A stretch of DNA of 64,000 nucleotides from assembly GCF_000526315.1 (NCBI RefSeq), contig NZ_JAFV01000001.1, positions 3,164,501 to 3,228,500 on the forward strand, in the 5' to 3' direction. A program made the position numbers and the translations under genes. Origin of the DNA: Methylopila sp. 73B (GTDB lineage: Bacteria; Pseudomonadota; Alphaproteobacteria; Rhizobiales; Methylopilaceae). Every line of letters starts with the position of its first letter. The first letter of the stretch is position 1. The notes under the pieces were generated by a model. The model had not been told where the DNA came from. It worked only from the letters and a program-made list of their open reading frames with translations, and did not search any database. This document shows, piece by piece, positions 30,426 through 40,831 of this stretch.

Positions 30426-32198
30426 ATGTGCGGAATCTGCGGCGAATTCACGTTTCTCGGTCAGCCGGCCTCGGTCGAAGCCGTGGCGGCGATGGCCGGC
30501 TGCATGGTGTCCCGCGGGCCTGACGGCGAGGGCATCGTCGCGCGCGGCCGCGTCGCGTTCGGCCACCGGCGGCTGAAGATCATCGACCTCAGCGAGAAGG
30601 CCGAGCAGCCGATGGTCGATCCCGACCTCGGCCTCACCATCGTCTTCAACGGCTGCATCTACAATCACAAGGAACTCCGTGCGGAGCTTGAAGCCAAGGG
30701 CCACCGCTTCTTCTCCGACGGCGACACCGAGGTGATCGTCAAGGGCTGGAAGCAGTGGGGCGCCGAGCTGCCGAAGAAGCTGTTCGGCATGTTCGCCATC
30801 GCGATCCACGAGCGCGACTCCGGGCGCGTGATCCTCATCCGCGACCGCCTGGGCATCAAGCCACTCTATGTCTCGGAGGGCGCCGGCCGGGTGCGGTTCT
30901 CGTCGTCGCTGCCGTCGCTGCTGAAGGCCGGCGGCGTCGACACCACGATCGATCCGGTCGGCCTCAACGCCTATATGACCTTCCACTCTGTGGTGCCCGC
31001 GCCGCGCACGATCCTTGCCGGCGTACGTAAGCTGCCGCCGGCGACCCTGCGCATCTACGAGGCGGACGGGCGCACGAAGGAGGAGGTCTACTGGGCCGTC
31101 TCCTACGAGCGCTCCGCCGTCGACGTCGCGCGCTCGTTCGACGAGTGGCGGGAGCAGGTGCACGACAGTCTTCGAACGGCTGTGACGCGGCGCATGGTGG
31201 CGGACGTGCCGGTCGGCGTGCTGCTCTCCGGCGGCGTCGATTCCAGCGTCGTGGTGGCGCTGCTTTCCGAACTCGGCCACCAGAACGTCGAGACCTTCTC
31301 GATCGGCTTCGAGGCCAAGGGCGGCGAGGAGGGCGACGAGTTCAAGTACTCAGACATCGTCGCGCAGAAGTTCGGCACCAAGCACCACAAGATCACGATC
31401 GAGGAGCGCCGGATGCTGGACGCGCTGCCGGGCGCGATCGACGCCATGTCTGAGCCGATGGTGAGCCACGACTGCGTGGCGTTCTATCTGCTGTCGGAAG
31501 AGGTGCGGAAGCACGTCACCGTCGTGCAGAGCGGCCAAGGCGCGGACGAAATCTTCGCCGGCTATCATTGGTATCCACCCGTCGCCGCCTCCAACGCGCC
31601 GGCCGCCGACTACGCCAAGGCCTTCTTCGACCGCGACAACGCCCGCTACAACGCGCACGTCACGGAGCCGTACGCGACCGCCGACCACGCCCGCGCCTTC
31701 GTCGAGGAGCACTTCGACATGCCTGGGGCCGACGACGCGGTCGACAAGGCGCTGCGCCTCGACAGCACCGTGATGCTGGTCGACGACCCGGTGAAGCGCG
31801 TCGACAACATGACGATGGCGCATTCGCTTGAAGCGCGCGTGCCGTTTCTCGACCACGAGCTGGTCGAGCTCGCGGCGCGCATTCCCGGCGAGCACAAGCT
31901 GGCGGACGGCGGCAAGGGCGTGCTGAAGGATCTCGCCCGGCACATCGTGCCGAAAGAGATCGTCGATCGCCCGAAGGGCTACTTCCCGGTGCCCGGCCTC
32001 AAGTATCTCGAGGGCCAGACGCTGGAGATGGTGCGCGACGCGCTCGGCAGCCAGGCCGCCCGCGAGCGCGGGCTCTTCCGCCCCGAGTATCTCGAAACGC
32101 TGTTCGACGATCCGGCCAAGCACATCACGCCGCTGCGCGGGTCCGAGCTCTGGCAGTGCGCCCTGCTGGAGGTCTGGCTCCAGACCCACGGCGTCTGA
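30426..32198 (+). CDS. asnO: N-acetylglutaminylglutamine amidotransferase
   Basis: Asparagine-synthase-like enzyme that amidates N-acetylglutaminylglutamine to the osmoprotectant NAGGN. The 590-residue protein begins MCGICGEF with the Ntn nucleophile Cys2, has the glutaminase pocket (SRGPDGEGI, VFNGCIYNH) in about 1-200, and the synthetase pyrophosphate loop VLLSGGVDSSVV in the second domain. The specific call rests on its adjacency to ngg and the M42 peptidase, the conserved order reported for this pathway. Expression is expected to rise with osmotic stress. Confidence 0.93.
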   Translation: MCGICGEFTFLGQPASVEAVAAMAGCMVSRGPDGEGIVARGRVAFGHRRLKIIDLSEKAEQPMVDPDLGLTIVFNGCIYNHKELRAELEAKGHRFFSDGDTEVIVKGWKQWGAELPKKLFGMFAIAIHERDSGRVILIRDRLGIKPLYVSEGAGRVRFSSSLPSLLKAGGVDTTIDPVGLNAYMTFHSVVPAPRTILAGVRKLPPATLRIYEADGRTKEEVYWAVSYERSAVDVARSFDEWREQVHDSLRTAVTRRMVADVPVGVLLSGGVDSSVVVALLSELGHQNVETFSIGFEAKGGEEGDEFKYSDIVAQKFGTKHHKITIEERRMLDALPGAIDAMSEPMVSHDCVAFYLLSEEVRKHVTVVQSGQGADEIFAGYHWYPPVAASNAPAADYAKAFFDRDNARYNAHVTEPYATADHARAFVEEHFDMPGADDAVDKALRLDSTVMLVDDPVKRVDNMTMAHSLEARVPFLDHELVELAARIPGEHKLADGGKGVLKDLARHIVPKEIVDRPKGYFPVPGLKYLEGQTLEMVRDALGSQAARERGLFRPEYLETLFDDPAKHITPLRGSELWQCALLEVWLQTHGV

Positions 32199-32223
32199 GC
32201 GCCCGACGACCGGCCGACATCGA

Positions 32224-33990
32224 ATGAAAGAGCCGAACATGATCGTTTCGGGAGAGTCCGCGGCCGCCGCCTACCGCATGGGGCGAGGCCTTGCGGGCGA
32301 AGCGCAGGAGGGGACCATGGCCCACACCACCGACGCGATCGTCGACTGCGGCTGGGGCCGGCTGCTGTTCGCCCAGACGTTCGCCGACCCCAAGGCGCTC
32401 GCGGAGGCGCTGCGCGAGGAGGGGCCCGAGGCCCGGGACATCGCGGTCTACGTGGACGACCCGCACGTTCTGCTCGCCCAAGCGCCGCTGGAGCTGTTCC
32501 TCGACCCCAGCCACATGTTCCGGCTCGATCTCACGGCCTACGAGCCCTCGAAGCGCGGCCAACGCGCGTTCGTCGTGCGCCGCGTGGAGCAGCCGCGCGA
32601 TGCTGAGGAGATTAACCGCATCTACTCCGCGCGCCACATGGTGACGGTGCGCCCGGACTTCTTCGACCGCGCCCGCGAGGACGACGTCGTGATCCACCTC
32701 GTCGCCGAGGACGCCCGGACCCACGCCGTCATCGGTACGGTCACCGGCGTCGACCACGGCCGCGCCTTCGGCTGCGCTGAGAAAGGCTCGTCGCTGTGGT
32801 GCCTCGCGGTCGACCCCCAGGCGTCCCACCCCGGAGTCGGCGAGACGCTGGTGCGCCGCCTCGCGGAGACCCTGCGGGACCAGGGCGCGCTCTGGATGGA
32901 CCTGTCGGTCATGCACGACAACACGCAGGCGATCGGCCTCTACGAGAAGCTCGGCTTCGCCCGCATCCCCACCTTCTCGGTGAAGCGCAAGAACTCGATC
33001 AACGAGCGCCTGTTCATCGGCGACCAGGGCGCCGAGGGCCTTAATCCCTACGCTAAGCTGATCGTCGACGAGGCGCGCCGGCGCGGCATCGGCGTCGACG
33101 TCACGGACGCGGAGGGCGGCTTCTTCCGCCTGACCCACGGCGGTCGCTCCATTCTCTGCCGCGAGTCTCTCAGCGAGCTCACGACCGGCGTCGCCATGTC
33201 GATCTGCGACGACAAGGCGGTGACCCGGCGGGCCGTGTCCCGCGCGGGCGTCGCCGTGCCCGAGCAGATCGAGGCCGACGACCGGGACAAGATCGAGACC
33301 TTCCTCGCCCGCCACGGCGCAGTGGTGGTGAAGCCCGCGCGCGGCGAGCAGGGCCGCGGCATCGCCGTCGGGCTGCAGACCATCGACGATGTCGAAGCCG
33401 CGGTGGAGCGCGCCAAGGCGTTCTGCGACCGCGTGCTGATCGAACAGATGGCGGAAGGCGAAGACCTGCGGCTGATCGTCATCGACTTCAAGCTGGTCGC
33501 CGCCGCCGTGCGCCGCCCGGCGCAGATCACCACCGACGGCCGCTCGACCATCCGCGCGCTGATCGAGGCGCAGAGCCGGCGCCGCTCCGCCGCGACAGGC
33601 GGCGAAAGCCAGATTCCGATCGATTCCGAGACCGAGCGCTGCGTGAAGGCGGCGGGCTTCGCACTCGACGACATCGCGCCGCCGAACCAGACCATCGCCG
33701 TCCGCAAGACCGCGAACCTCCACACCGGCGGCACGATCCACGACGTCACCGGCGTGGTGCACTCCGCACTGGTGGAGGCGGCGGTGAAGGTGGCTCGCGC
33801 CATCGACATCCCCGTCGTCGGCGTCGACCTGATGGTGCGCGCGCCGCACGAGCCGACCTACGCCTTCATCGAGGCGAACGAGCGGCCCGGCCTCGCCAAC
33901 CACGAGCCGCAGCCCACCGCCGAGCGCTTCGTCGATCTGCTGTTCCCGCTGTCGATGCCGGCGGGCGTGCGGCGGATGGGGCTGGGGTGA
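32224..33990 (+). CDS. ngg: N-acetylglutaminylglutamine synthetase (GNAT plus ATP-grasp)
   Basis: Builds the N-acetylated Gln-Gln dipeptide of the NAGGN pathway. The 588-residue protein is a fusion: an acetyltransferase (GNAT) region at about 110-280, with LAVDPQASHPGVGETLVRRL as acetyl-CoA loop and LYEKLGFARI, followed by an ATP-grasp ligase at about 300-580 with VVVKPARGEQGRGI, FIEANERPGL. The start at 32224 gives the longest product; ATG 32317 (MAHTTDA) is a plausible alternative. It follows asnO by 25 bases, so the two are one transcript. Confidence 0.92.
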   Translation: MKEPNMIVSGESAAAAYRMGRGLAGEAQEGTMAHTTDAIVDCGWGRLLFAQTFADPKALAEALREEGPEARDIAVYVDDPHVLLAQAPLELFLDPSHMFRLDLTAYEPSKRGQRAFVVRRVEQPRDAEEINRIYSARHMVTVRPDFFDRAREDDVVIHLVAEDARTHAVIGTVTGVDHGRAFGCAEKGSSLWCLAVDPQASHPGVGETLVRRLAETLRDQGALWMDLSVMHDNTQAIGLYEKLGFARIPTFSVKRKNSINERLFIGDQGAEGLNPYAKLIVDEARRRGIGVDVTDAEGGFFRLTHGGRSILCRESLSELTTGVAMSICDDKAVTRRAVSRAGVAVPEQIEADDRDKIETFLARHGAVVVKPARGEQGRGIAVGLQTIDDVEAAVERAKAFCDRVLIEQMAEGEDLRLIVIDFKLVAAAVRRPAQITTDGRSTIRALIEAQSRRRSAATGGESQIPIDSETERCVKAAGFALDDIAPPNQTIAVRKTANLHTGGTIHDVTGVVHSALVEAAVKVARAIDIPVVGVDLMVRAPHEPTYAFIEANERPGLANHEPQPTAERFVDLLFPLSMPAGVRRMGLG

Positions 33991-34047
33991 CGGCCGTCAG
34001 CTCGTGGTATTGAGGCCTCTCGAATCGCTCCCAACCGCGGAGACCCC

Positions 34048-35208
34048 ATGCCGCGTCTCGACGTCGACATCGACTATCTGGGCGACCAGCTCAAAGCCCT
34101 GCTCAAGATCCCGAGCCCCTCGGGCTTCACCGACACCATCACCCACGCGGTGGTGGACGAGTTGCAGCGGCTCGGCGTCGAACCTGAGGTCACGCGCCGC
34201 GGCGCCATCCGCGCCCGGCTGAAGGGCCGGGCGAAGGATCCCTCCCGCGCGCTGATCGCCCATCTCGACACGCTGGGCGCGCAGGTGAAGTACCTCAAGC
34301 CCAACGGCCGGCTGGAGCTGGTGCCGATCGGCAGCTGGTCCGCTCGCTTCGCCGAAGGCGCGCGCTGCACGATCTTCACCGAGGCCGGCGCCTACCGCGG
34401 CTCGATCCTACCGCTCAAGGCCTCGGGCCACACCTACGCCGACGAGATCGACACCCAGCCGACCGGCTGGCCCTACGTCGAGGTGCGGGTCGACGCGCTG
34501 GTGCGCGACGTGCCGGACCTCAACCGGCTGGGCTTCCATGTCGGCGACGTGGTGGCAATCGACCCGGAGACGGAGTTCCTCGAGAACGGCTTCATCGTCT
34601 CGCGCCATCTCGACGACAAGGCCGGCGTCGCGATCCTGCTCGCCACGCTGAAGGCGGTGATCGACTCCGGGAAGAAGCCTGCGGTCGACACCTGGTGGAT
34701 CTTCTCGATCGCCGAGGAGGTCGGCGTCGGCGCCTCGGCGGTGCTCCCGCACGACGTCGCCGCCATGGTGACGATCGACAACGGCACCACCGCGCCGGGG
34801 CAGGCGTCGGACGAGTTCGGCGTGACCATCGCCATGGCCGACCAGACCGGGCCGTTCGACTACCACCTTACCCACGAGCTGATCCGGCTCGCGCGCGACA
34901 ACGACATTCGGCACCAGCGCGACGTGTTCCGCTACTACCGCTCCGACAGCGCCTCGGCGATCGAGGCGGGCGTGGACGTGCGCACCGCGCTCGTCACCTT
35001 CGGCATCGACGCGAGCCACGGCTACGAGCGCATCCACATGCACGCGCTGCGCTCGCTGGCGGAATTGATGACGGCCTATGTGACGAGCGCGATCGACATC
35101 AAGCGCGACGCCAAGGCGGTCGGCTCCATCGAGGGCTTCCCGCACCAGCCGATCGAGCCGGCCGAGCCCGACATCGAGCCCGGCGAGCAGCTCCCCGCCG
35201 AAGGCTGA
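34048..35208 (+). CDS. M42-family peptidase of the NAGGN cluster
   Basis: Third gene of the osmolyte cluster, 386 residues. It is a zinc aminopeptidase-like hydrolase with metal ligands in LIAHLDTLG, SRHLDDKAGVAILLA, IAEEVGVGASAV and VTIDNGT, plus a closing HGYERIHMHAL. This subfamily occurs beside asnO and ngg across bacteria. Turnover of the osmolyte when salt stress ends is a reasonable idea, but no direct evidence is visible. The acidic C-terminus EPAEPDIEPGEQ is a local feature. Confidence 0.9.
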   Translation: MPRLDVDIDYLGDQLKALLKIPSPSGFTDTITHAVVDELQRLGVEPEVTRRGAIRARLKGRAKDPSRALIAHLDTLGAQVKYLKPNGRLELVPIGSWSARFAEGARCTIFTEAGAYRGSILPLKASGHTYADEIDTQPTGWPYVEVRVDALVRDVPDLNRLGFHVGDVVAIDPETEFLENGFIVSRHLDDKAGVAILLATLKAVIDSGKKPAVDTWWIFSIAEEVGVGASAVLPHDVAAMVTIDNGTTAPGQASDEFGVTIAMADQTGPFDYHLTHELIRLARDNDIRHQRDVFRYYRSDSASAIEAGVDVRTALVTFGIDASHGYERIHMHALRSLAELMTAYVTSAIDIKRDAKAVGSIEGFPHQPIEPAEPDIEPGEQLPAEG

Positions 35209-35290
35209 CGCTGGGGTTTCCGATCGCCTCGCCCGGCCGCGGCTTCGGCGAGGCCCAGCTCTGATCGACGTGTCACGGATTGGATGACCG

Positions 35291-35683
35291 ATGCCGAGCA
35301 AAGACGACCTTGAGGCCGCGTACCGCGGCTACATCGCCTGCCTCAACGGGCGAGACTGGACGAAGCTTGGCGAATTCGTCCACGGCGACGTCCGTCACAA
35401 CGGTAGGCCTCTGGGGATCGGCGGCTATCGGTCCATGCTCGAGGCCGATTATGAGCGCATACCCGACCTGCACTTCAGTATTCAGATTCTGGTCGTAGAC
35501 CCCCCGCTCGTGGCGAGCAGGCTGGACTTCGACGTCACGCCCAAAGGCAAGTTCCTCGACCTGCCCGTGCATGGCCGAAGGGTGCGGTTCTGCGAGAACG
35601 TCTTCTACCGATTTCGCGACCAACGGATCCTTGAGGTCTGGTCGGTCATCGATAAGGCCGCGATCGAAGCGCAGCTTCGCTAG
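35291..35683 (+). CDS. SnoaL-like / ester cyclase-type protein
   Basis: NTF2-fold protein of 130 residues, similar to the SnoaL polyketide-cyclase/ester cyclase family (YRGYIACLNGRDWTKLGEFVHGDVRHNGRPL; FCENVFYRFRDQRILEVWSVID). Members are small cytosolic proteins, mostly of unknown function. It stands alone between the NAGGN cluster and the aromatic operon. I would not assign a reaction. Confidence 0.8.
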   Translation: MPSKDDLEAAYRGYIACLNGRDWTKLGEFVHGDVRHNGRPLGIGGYRSMLEADYERIPDLHFSIQILVVDPPLVASRLDFDVTPKGKFLDLPVHGRRVRFCENVFYRFRDQRILEVWSVIDKAAIEAQLR

Positions 35684-35824
35684 GCCGCCGCATCGACCTC
35701 TCTCCGTCGCCGCGTCTTCCTGCCGATCGTGCCGCGACGTCGCATGGTTTGCCTCGCGCCCCGGCTCGTCTATGAAGGGGCCGCCGCGGGCGAGAGGTCT
35801 GCCGGCCGAGCCGAAGACGCCGCC

Positions 35825-36592
35825 ATGAACGACGCGACCCCCGATCCGCTGACCGACATCCGCCGTGACATCGACCGGATCGACGAGGCGATGCATCGCC
35901 TGCTGATGGAGCGCGGCGCGGTCATCGACCGGCTCATCGCCATCAAGCGCACCTCGCAGACGGGCTCGGCGTTCCGGCCGGGGCGCGAGGCGGACATGAT
36001 GCGGCGGATCGCGGACCGGCATGAGGGCCGCCTGCCGCTCGCGACCGCCGAACATCTTTGGCGCACCATCATCGCGACCTTCACCCATGTGCAGGCGCCG
36101 TTCACGCTGCATGTGGAGCAGGGTCCCGAAGCGCTCGCGATGCACGACCTCGCCCGTTTCCACGTGGGCTTCGACGTACCGCTGGAAGGCCACGCCATAC
36201 CGGGCCGCGTGGTGGAGGCGGTGCGCGCCTCGACCGGCGACCTCGGGCTTGTCCGCCTGGAGCCGCAGCCTGCCGGCGCCTGGTGGGACGCGCTCGGCGG
36301 CGAGGGCCCGCAAGTCATGGCTCGCCTTCCCTTCCTGCCCGCGGAGGGCCATCCCGCCCCGACCCCCGCGCTCGTGATCGCCCGGCCGCTCGGCCCCGGC
36401 AGCACGAGCGAGGTGTCTGTCTGGGCGGTGCACGACGACGGCGATCTCCACCTCAGCCCCGAGGTCGAGATCCTGGCCGGGGTGACGCGCAACGGCGTCC
36501 GCAACCGGCTCGTCGCCGTTCCCGGCGCGGCGGCTCCCGCGCCGAACGCCCTGCCGCTCGGCGGCTACGCGCAGCCGGCCGCGGCGCGCTGA
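35825..36592 (+). CDS. Chorismate mutase (AroQ type) with C-terminal extension
   Basis: Converts chorismate to prephenate. The 255-residue protein begins [20 protein letters not shown] and the first about 90 residues form an AroQ mutase helix bundle, with ALFD-like [20 protein letters not shown] and catalytic Arg/Lys. The rest (about 95-255) resembles the prephenate dehydratase-like tail found in alphaproteobacterial mutases but lacks its catalytic signature. It starts an operon with hisC and the dehydrogenase (25-base gap, then overlap), so it feeds tyrosine synthesis. Confidence 0.88.
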   Translation: MNDATPDPLTDIRRDIDRIDEAMHRLLMERGAVIDRLIAIKRTSQTGSAFRPGREADMMRRIADRHEGRLPLATAEHLWRTIIATFTHVQAPFTLHVEQGPEALAMHDLARFHVGFDVPLEGHAIPGRVVEAVRASTGDLGLVRLEPQPAGAWWDALGGEGPQVMARLPFLPAEGHPAPTPALVIARPLGPGSTSEVSVWAVHDDGDLHLSPEVEILAGVTRNGVRNRLVAVPGAAAPAPNALPLGGYAQPAAAR

Positions 36593-36617
36593 TCCCGTTT
36601 CACGAAAGCCGTTCCCG

Positions 36618-37754
36618 ATGACGTCCGCGTCTCCCGCCGCCCTCTCCCCTGCCGATCGCCCGACGCCCCGCGCGGGCGCGCTCGCGATCGAGGCCTATGT
36701 GCCCGGCAAGAGCAAAGCGCCGGCGGGCGTGAAGCTCCACAAGCTCTCGTCCAACGAGACGCCGCTCGGCGCGAGTCCGCGCGCGATCGAGGCCTTTCGG
36801 GAGGCGGCCGGCCATCTCGAGATCTACCCGGACGGCTCGTCCACCGCGCTGCGCGAGGCGATCGGCCGGGCCTATGGGCTCGATCCGGCGCGCATCGTCT
36901 GCGGTGCGGGCTCGGACGAGATCCTGTCGCTGCTGGCCTATGGCTACCTCGCCCCGGGCGACGAGGGCGTCTTCACCGAGCACGGTTTCCTCGTCTATCG
37001 GATCGCGATCCTCGCCGCCGGCGGCGTGCCCGTGGTCGCGCCCGAGACCAACCTGACGGCCGATGTCGACGCCATCCTCGCCTGCGTCACGGAGCGCACG
37101 CGCATCGTCTATCTGGCGAACCCGAACAACCCGACCGGCACCTACCTGCCGTTCGACGAGGTGAAGCGGCTGCACGCGAACCTGCCGGGCGACGTCCTGC
37201 TCGTGCTCGACGCGGCCTACGCGGAGTACGTCCGCGCGAACGATTACGCCGCCGGCGTCGAGCTCGTCAGCGGATCGCAAAACGTGGTGATGACGCGCAC
37301 CTTCTCGAAGGTGCACGGGCTCGCGGCGCTGCGCATCGGCTGGATGTACGGCCCGGCGGCCGTGGTCGACGTGCTGAACCGCATCCGCGGACCGTTCAAC
37401 CTGTCCGCCCCGGCGATCGCAGCCGGCGCGGCGGCGATCGCCGACCGCGCGCATCTCGACGCCGCCGTCGACCACAACGCGCTCTGGCTGACGACGCTGA
37501 CAGACAAGATCCGCGCGCTCGGCCTCGAGGTCACGCCGAGCGTCGCGAACTTCGTGCTGGTGCACTTCCCCGAGACGCCGGGCCGCACCGCGGCGGAGGC
37601 CGACGCCTTCCTCACGGCGCGGGGCGTGATCCTGCGCGCGGTCTCCACCTACGGCCTGCCGCACGCGCTGCGGCTGTCGATCGGCTCGGAGGAGGCGAAC
37701 CGCGCCGTGCTCGACGGGCTGAAAGCGTTCCTCGCGGGCGACGCCCGTGGCTGA
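36618..37754 (+). CDS. hisC: Histidinol-phosphate/aromatic aminotransferase (HisC-type)
   Basis: Class II PLP aminotransferase of 378 residues, cytosolic. It contains [35 protein letters not shown], and the PLP-lysine segment [16 protein letters not shown]. The context between chorismate mutase and prephenate dehydrogenase suggests it transaminates an aromatic keto acid as well as or instead of histidinol phosphate. Its end overlaps the next gene by eight bases. Confidence 0.92.
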   Translation: MTSASPAALSPADRPTPRAGALAIEAYVPGKSKAPAGVKLHKLSSNETPLGASPRAIEAFREAAGHLEIYPDGSSTALREAIGRAYGLDPARIVCGAGSDEILSLLAYGYLAPGDEGVFTEHGFLVYRIAILAAGGVPVVAPETNLTADVDAILACVTERTRIVYLANPNNPTGTYLPFDEVKRLHANLPGDVLLVLDAAYAEYVRANDYAAGVELVSGSQNVVMTRTFSKVHGLAALRIGWMYGPAAVVDVLNRIRGPFNLSAPAIAAGAAAIADRAHLDAAVDHNALWLTTLTDKIRALGLEVTPSVANFVLVHFPETPGRTAAEADAFLTARGVILRAVSTYGLPHALRLSIGSEEANRAVLDGLKAFLAGDARG

Positions 37755-38682
37755 TGGACCCCTGTTCGACCGGGTCGCCATCATCGGCCTCGGCCTGATC
37801 GGCTCCTCCATCGCCCGCGCCGCGAAGGCCGGCGGCCTCGTCGGAACGCTCGTCGCCGCCGATCGGGATCCTGCGGTGCGCGCACGGGTCGCCGAGCTCG
37901 GCATCGCCGACGTGGTCGCCGAGAGCGCGGCGGAAGCGGCCGAGGGCGCGGACCTCGTCATCGTCTGCACGCCCGTCGGCGCCTGCGGCGCGGTCGCGGC
38001 CGAGATCGGGGCGCGGCTCAAGCCCGGCGCGATCCTCTCCGACGTCGGCTCGGTGAAGGGCGCGGTGGTGCGGGACATGGCCCCGCACGTGCCGCCCTAC
38101 GCGACCTTCGTGCCCGCCCATCCCATCGCCGGCACCGAAGATTCCGGCCCCGACGCGGGCTTCGCCGAGCTGTTCCGTGGGCGCTGGGCGATCCTGACGC
38201 CCCTGTCCCCGGCCGACACGAGCGACGTGGCGCGGCTTGGCGGCTTCTGGGAAGGCATGGGCGCGATGGTCGACACCATGTCGGTGGAGCACCACGACCT
38301 GGTCTTCGCCATCGTCAGCCACGTGCCGCATCTGATCGCCTACAACATCGTGGGCACGGCCGCCGACCTCGAGGAGGTGACCCAGCAGGAGGTCATCAAG
38401 TACTCGGCCTCCGGCTTCCGCGACTTCACCCGCATCGCGGCCTCGGACCCGACGATGTGGCGCGACGTGTTCCTCAACAATCGCGAGGCGGTGCTGGAGG
38501 TGCTCGGCCGGTTCGTGGAGGACCTGACGGCGCTGCAGCGGGCGATCCGCTGGGGCGAGGGCGACGCGCTGTTCGCCCTGTTCACCCGCACCCGCGCGAT
38601 CCGCCGCTCGATCGTCGAGCAGGGCCAGGACACCGCAGCCCCCGACTTCGGCCGCAGGGCGACCGCGCCCGCGAAGGACTGA
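37747..38682 (+). CDS. tyrC: Prephenate/arogenate dehydrogenase
   Basis: Oxidative decarboxylation of prephenate or arogenate to the tyrosine precursor. The 311-residue protein starts at GTG 37747 and has the Rossmann motif [16 protein letters not shown], then [22 protein letters not shown] and [12 protein letters not shown], with the catalytic His in the last. Length fits the monofunctional enzyme. It is the last gene of the aromatic operon; a large palindrome follows. Confidence 0.94.
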   Translation: MADGPLFDRVAIIGLGLIGSSIARAAKAGGLVGTLVAADRDPAVRARVAELGIADVVAESAAEAAEGADLVIVCTPVGACGAVAAEIGARLKPGAILSDVGSVKGAVVRDMAPHVPPYATFVPAHPIAGTEDSGPDAGFAELFRGRWAILTPLSPADTSDVARLGGFWEGMGAMVDTMSVEHHDLVFAIVSHVPHLIAYNIVGTAADLEEVTQQEVIKYSASGFRDFTRIAASDPTMWRDVFLNNREAVLEVLGRFVEDLTALQRAIRWGEGDALFALFTRTRAIRRSIVEQGQDTAAPDFGRRATAPAKD

Positions 38683-38703
38683 GCGGTGGCCGGCTGGGGC
38701 TGC

Positions 38704-38863
38704 GCCCCCTCACCCGGAGGGCTGCGCCCTCCGACCTCTCCCCACCGGGGAGAGGTGCGCGGCGGGACCGCACCCGCCAAACTGCGGAACGCCCGACGGG
38801 AGGCGCGGGTCGTCACCTCTCCCCAGCGGGGAAAGGTCGCCGCGCAGCGGCGAGTGAGGGGGC
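38704..38863. repeat. CTCTCCCC palindrome family, inside-out element
   Basis: Outer arms GCCCCCTCAC (38704-38713) and GTGAGGGGGC (38854-38863) are a perfect inverted repeat, while inner hairpins CCTCTCCCC...GGGGAGAGG (about 38735-38755) and CACCTCTCCCC...GGGGAAAGG lie inside. The blocks are the same as at 10463-10594 but in swapped order. It sits between tyrC and mutM. Confidence 0.7.
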
Positions 38864-38896
38864 TCCCGGTCTCCGAGCGCGCTCCGGAGCGCGCCG

Positions 38897-39760
38897 ATGC
38901 CTGAGCTTCCCGAGGTCGAGACCGTCCGCCGGGGGCTTGCGCCGGTCATGGAAGGCCACCGCATCCTCAGCGTGGACGCGCGCCGGCCGGACCTGCGCTT
39001 TCCCTTCCCCGAACGGTTCGCGGCGAGGCTCAAGGACCGCACCGTCACGTCGCTGGGACGCAGAGCGAAGTACCTTCTGGCCGACCTCGACGACGGCGAG
39101 GTGCTGGTGATGCACCTCGGCATGTCCGGCTCGTTCCGCATTCTTCTTCCCGAAGCGGAAGTCGCGCCGGGGTCGTTCCACCACCCCCGCTCCAAGGCCG
39201 CGGCCCACGACCATGTGGAGTTCGCCTTCGAGGGCGGGGCGAAGGTCACCTACAACGACCCCCGACGCTTCGGCTTCATGACGCTGTCGCCGCGCGCGAC
39301 CCTCGAGGCGCACCCGCTGTTCCGCCACGTCGGGATCGAGCCGCTCGGCAACGCGCTGGACGGCGCCCTGCTGCTGCGCCTGTTCGGGACCAAGCAGACG
39401 AGCCTCAAGGCCGCGCTGCTCGACCAGCGGCTGATCGCGGGCCTCGGCAACATCTACGTCTGCGAGGCTTTGCACCGGGCGAAGCTGTCGCCCACCCGCG
39501 CCGCCGGCACGCTGACGATCCGGAAGGCCAACCTGCTCGCTGGCGCGATCCGCCAGGTGCTCGAGGAGGCCATCGCCGCCGGCGGGTCCACGTTGCGCGA
39601 CTTCGCTCACGCCGACGGCGCGCTCGGCTACTTCCAGCACGCCTTCCGCGTGTACGACCGCGAGGGCGAGCCTTGCCCGACGCCCGGCTGCCGCGGCGTG
39701 GTCCAGCGCATCGTTCAGACGGGGCGCTCGACGTTCTTCTGCGCGCAGTGCCAGAAATGA
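38897..39760 (+). CDS. mutM: Formamidopyrimidine-DNA glycosylase
   Basis: Base-excision repair enzyme removing 8-oxoguanine and formamidopyrimidines. The 287-residue protein begins [14 protein letters not shown] with the catalytic Pro2 and Glu3, has Lys in [21 protein letters not shown] with the H2TH motif, and a C-terminal zinc finger CPTPGC...CAQC. It is probably transcribed on its own from the repeat-rich gap upstream. Confidence 0.97.
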   Translation: MPELPEVETVRRGLAPVMEGHRILSVDARRPDLRFPFPERFAARLKDRTVTSLGRRAKYLLADLDDGEVLVMHLGMSGSFRILLPEAEVAPGSFHHPRSKAAAHDHVEFAFEGGAKVTYNDPRRFGFMTLSPRATLEAHPLFRHVGIEPLGNALDGALLLRLFGTKQTSLKAALLDQRLIAGLGNIYVCEALHRAKLSPTRAAGTLTIRKANLLAGAIRQVLEEAIAAGGSTLRDFAHADGALGYFQHAFRVYDREGEPCPTPGCRGVVQRIVQTGRSTFFCAQCQK

Positions 39761-39766
39761 CAAGCG

Positions 39767-39880
39767 AGCGTCATCCCGGCCGAGCGAAGCGAGAGCTGGG
39801 ATCGCCATTCGGATAGCGCGCTTTATTCTCAAGACGATCCAGGCTCTGCGCGGCGGCGCCGCTTCGGCCGGGATGACGCT
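39767..39880. repeat. GTCATCCCGG palindrome family, complete element
   Basis: AGCGTCATCCCGGCCG (39767-39782) and its exact inverted copy (39865-39880) bound a 114-bp element that fills the gap between mutM and the enoyl-CoA hydratase gene. It carries internal AGCGAAGCGAG and CGGCGGCGCC segments, typical of the family. Confidence 0.8.
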
Positions 39881-39898
39881 CCAATCCCAAGAGGCCCC

Positions 39899-40681
39899 AT
39901 GACCGACGCTCCCTACGAAACTCTGCTCGTCGAGACCCGCGGGGTCGTCGGCCTGATCACGCTCAACCGGCCGAAGGCGCTGAACGCGCTGAACGGGCGG
40001 CTGATCGAGGAGCTCGCGCTCGCCTTCGAGGCCTTCGAGGCGGACGACGCGGTGGGCGCGGTGGTCGTGACGGGGAGCGAAAAGGCGTTCGCGGCGGGCG
40101 CCGACATCAAGGAAATGGCCGAGAAGACCTACGCCGAGGCCTTCCTCGAGGACTTCGGCGCGGGCTGGCGGCGGATCACGACCTGCCGCAAGCCTTCGAT
40201 CGCGGCGGTGGCGGGCTACGCGCTCGGCGGCGGCTGCGAGCTCGCCATGATGTGCGACGTGATCTTCGCCGCCGACACCGCGAAGTTCGGCCAGCCCGAG
40301 ATCACGCTCGCCATCATCCCGGGCTTCGGCGGCACCCAGCGGCTGACGCGCGCCGTCGGCAAGGCCAAGGCTATGGACCTGATCCTCACCGGCCGGATGA
40401 TGGACGCAGCGGAGGCTGAGCGCGCCGGGCTCGTCGCCCGGATCGTCGCGCCGGAGCGGCTGGTCGACGAGGCGCTCGAGGCGGCGGCGAAGATCGCGTC
40501 GTTCTCGCGCGTCGCCGTGCTCGCCGCCAAGGAGGCGGTGAACGTGGCTGAGGAGGCGAGCCTCGCCGAGGGCGTCCGCTTCGAGCGCCGCGCCTTCCAG
40601 GCGCTGTTCGCGACCGAGGATCAGACCGAGGGCATGACCGCCTTCGTGGAAAAGCGAAAGCCCGCGTTCAAGAACAGGTAG
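39899..40681 (+). CDS. Enoyl-CoA hydratase/isomerase family protein
   Basis: Crotonase-fold enzyme of 260 residues hydrating enoyl-CoA in fatty acid or related degradation, cytosolic. It shows [41 protein letters not shown] (first catalytic Glu) and [20 protein letters not shown] (second Glu), so it is expected to be active as a hydratase. No other fatty acid gene is nearby. A FadB-like short-chain hydratase is the best fit, but substrate length is unknown. Confidence 0.92.
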   Translation: MTDAPYETLLVETRGVVGLITLNRPKALNALNGRLIEELALAFEAFEADDAVGAVVVTGSEKAFAAGADIKEMAEKTYAEAFLEDFGAGWRRITTCRKPSIAAVAGYALGGGCELAMMCDVIFAADTAKFGQPEITLAIIPGFGGTQRLTRAVGKAKAMDLILTGRMMDAAEAERAGLVARIVAPERLVDEALEAAAKIASFSRVAVLAAKEAVNVAEEASLAEGVRFERRAFQALFATEDQTEGMTAFVEKRKPAFKNR

Positions 40682-40703
40682 GCCGCCTCGCCGACCCGCG
40701 TTC

Positions 40704-40807
40704 GCGTCATCCCGGACGGCCGCAGGCCGAGCCGGGATCGCGCCCCGGACCATCGCGCTCTTCCTCTCCACGATCCCGGCTCTCGCTTCGCTCGGCCGGG
40801 ATGACGC
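40704..40807. repeat. GTCATCCCGG palindrome family, complete element
   Basis: GCGTCATCCCGG (40704-40715) and CCGGGATGACGC (40796-40807) form perfect outer arms. GCCGGGATCG (40731-40740) and CGATCCCGGC (40771-40780) form inner arms. It lies between the hydratase and the TauE/SafE gene. Confidence 0.8.
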
Positions 40808-40831
40808 CTGCCTCCCACCTGAGCTCTTCCC

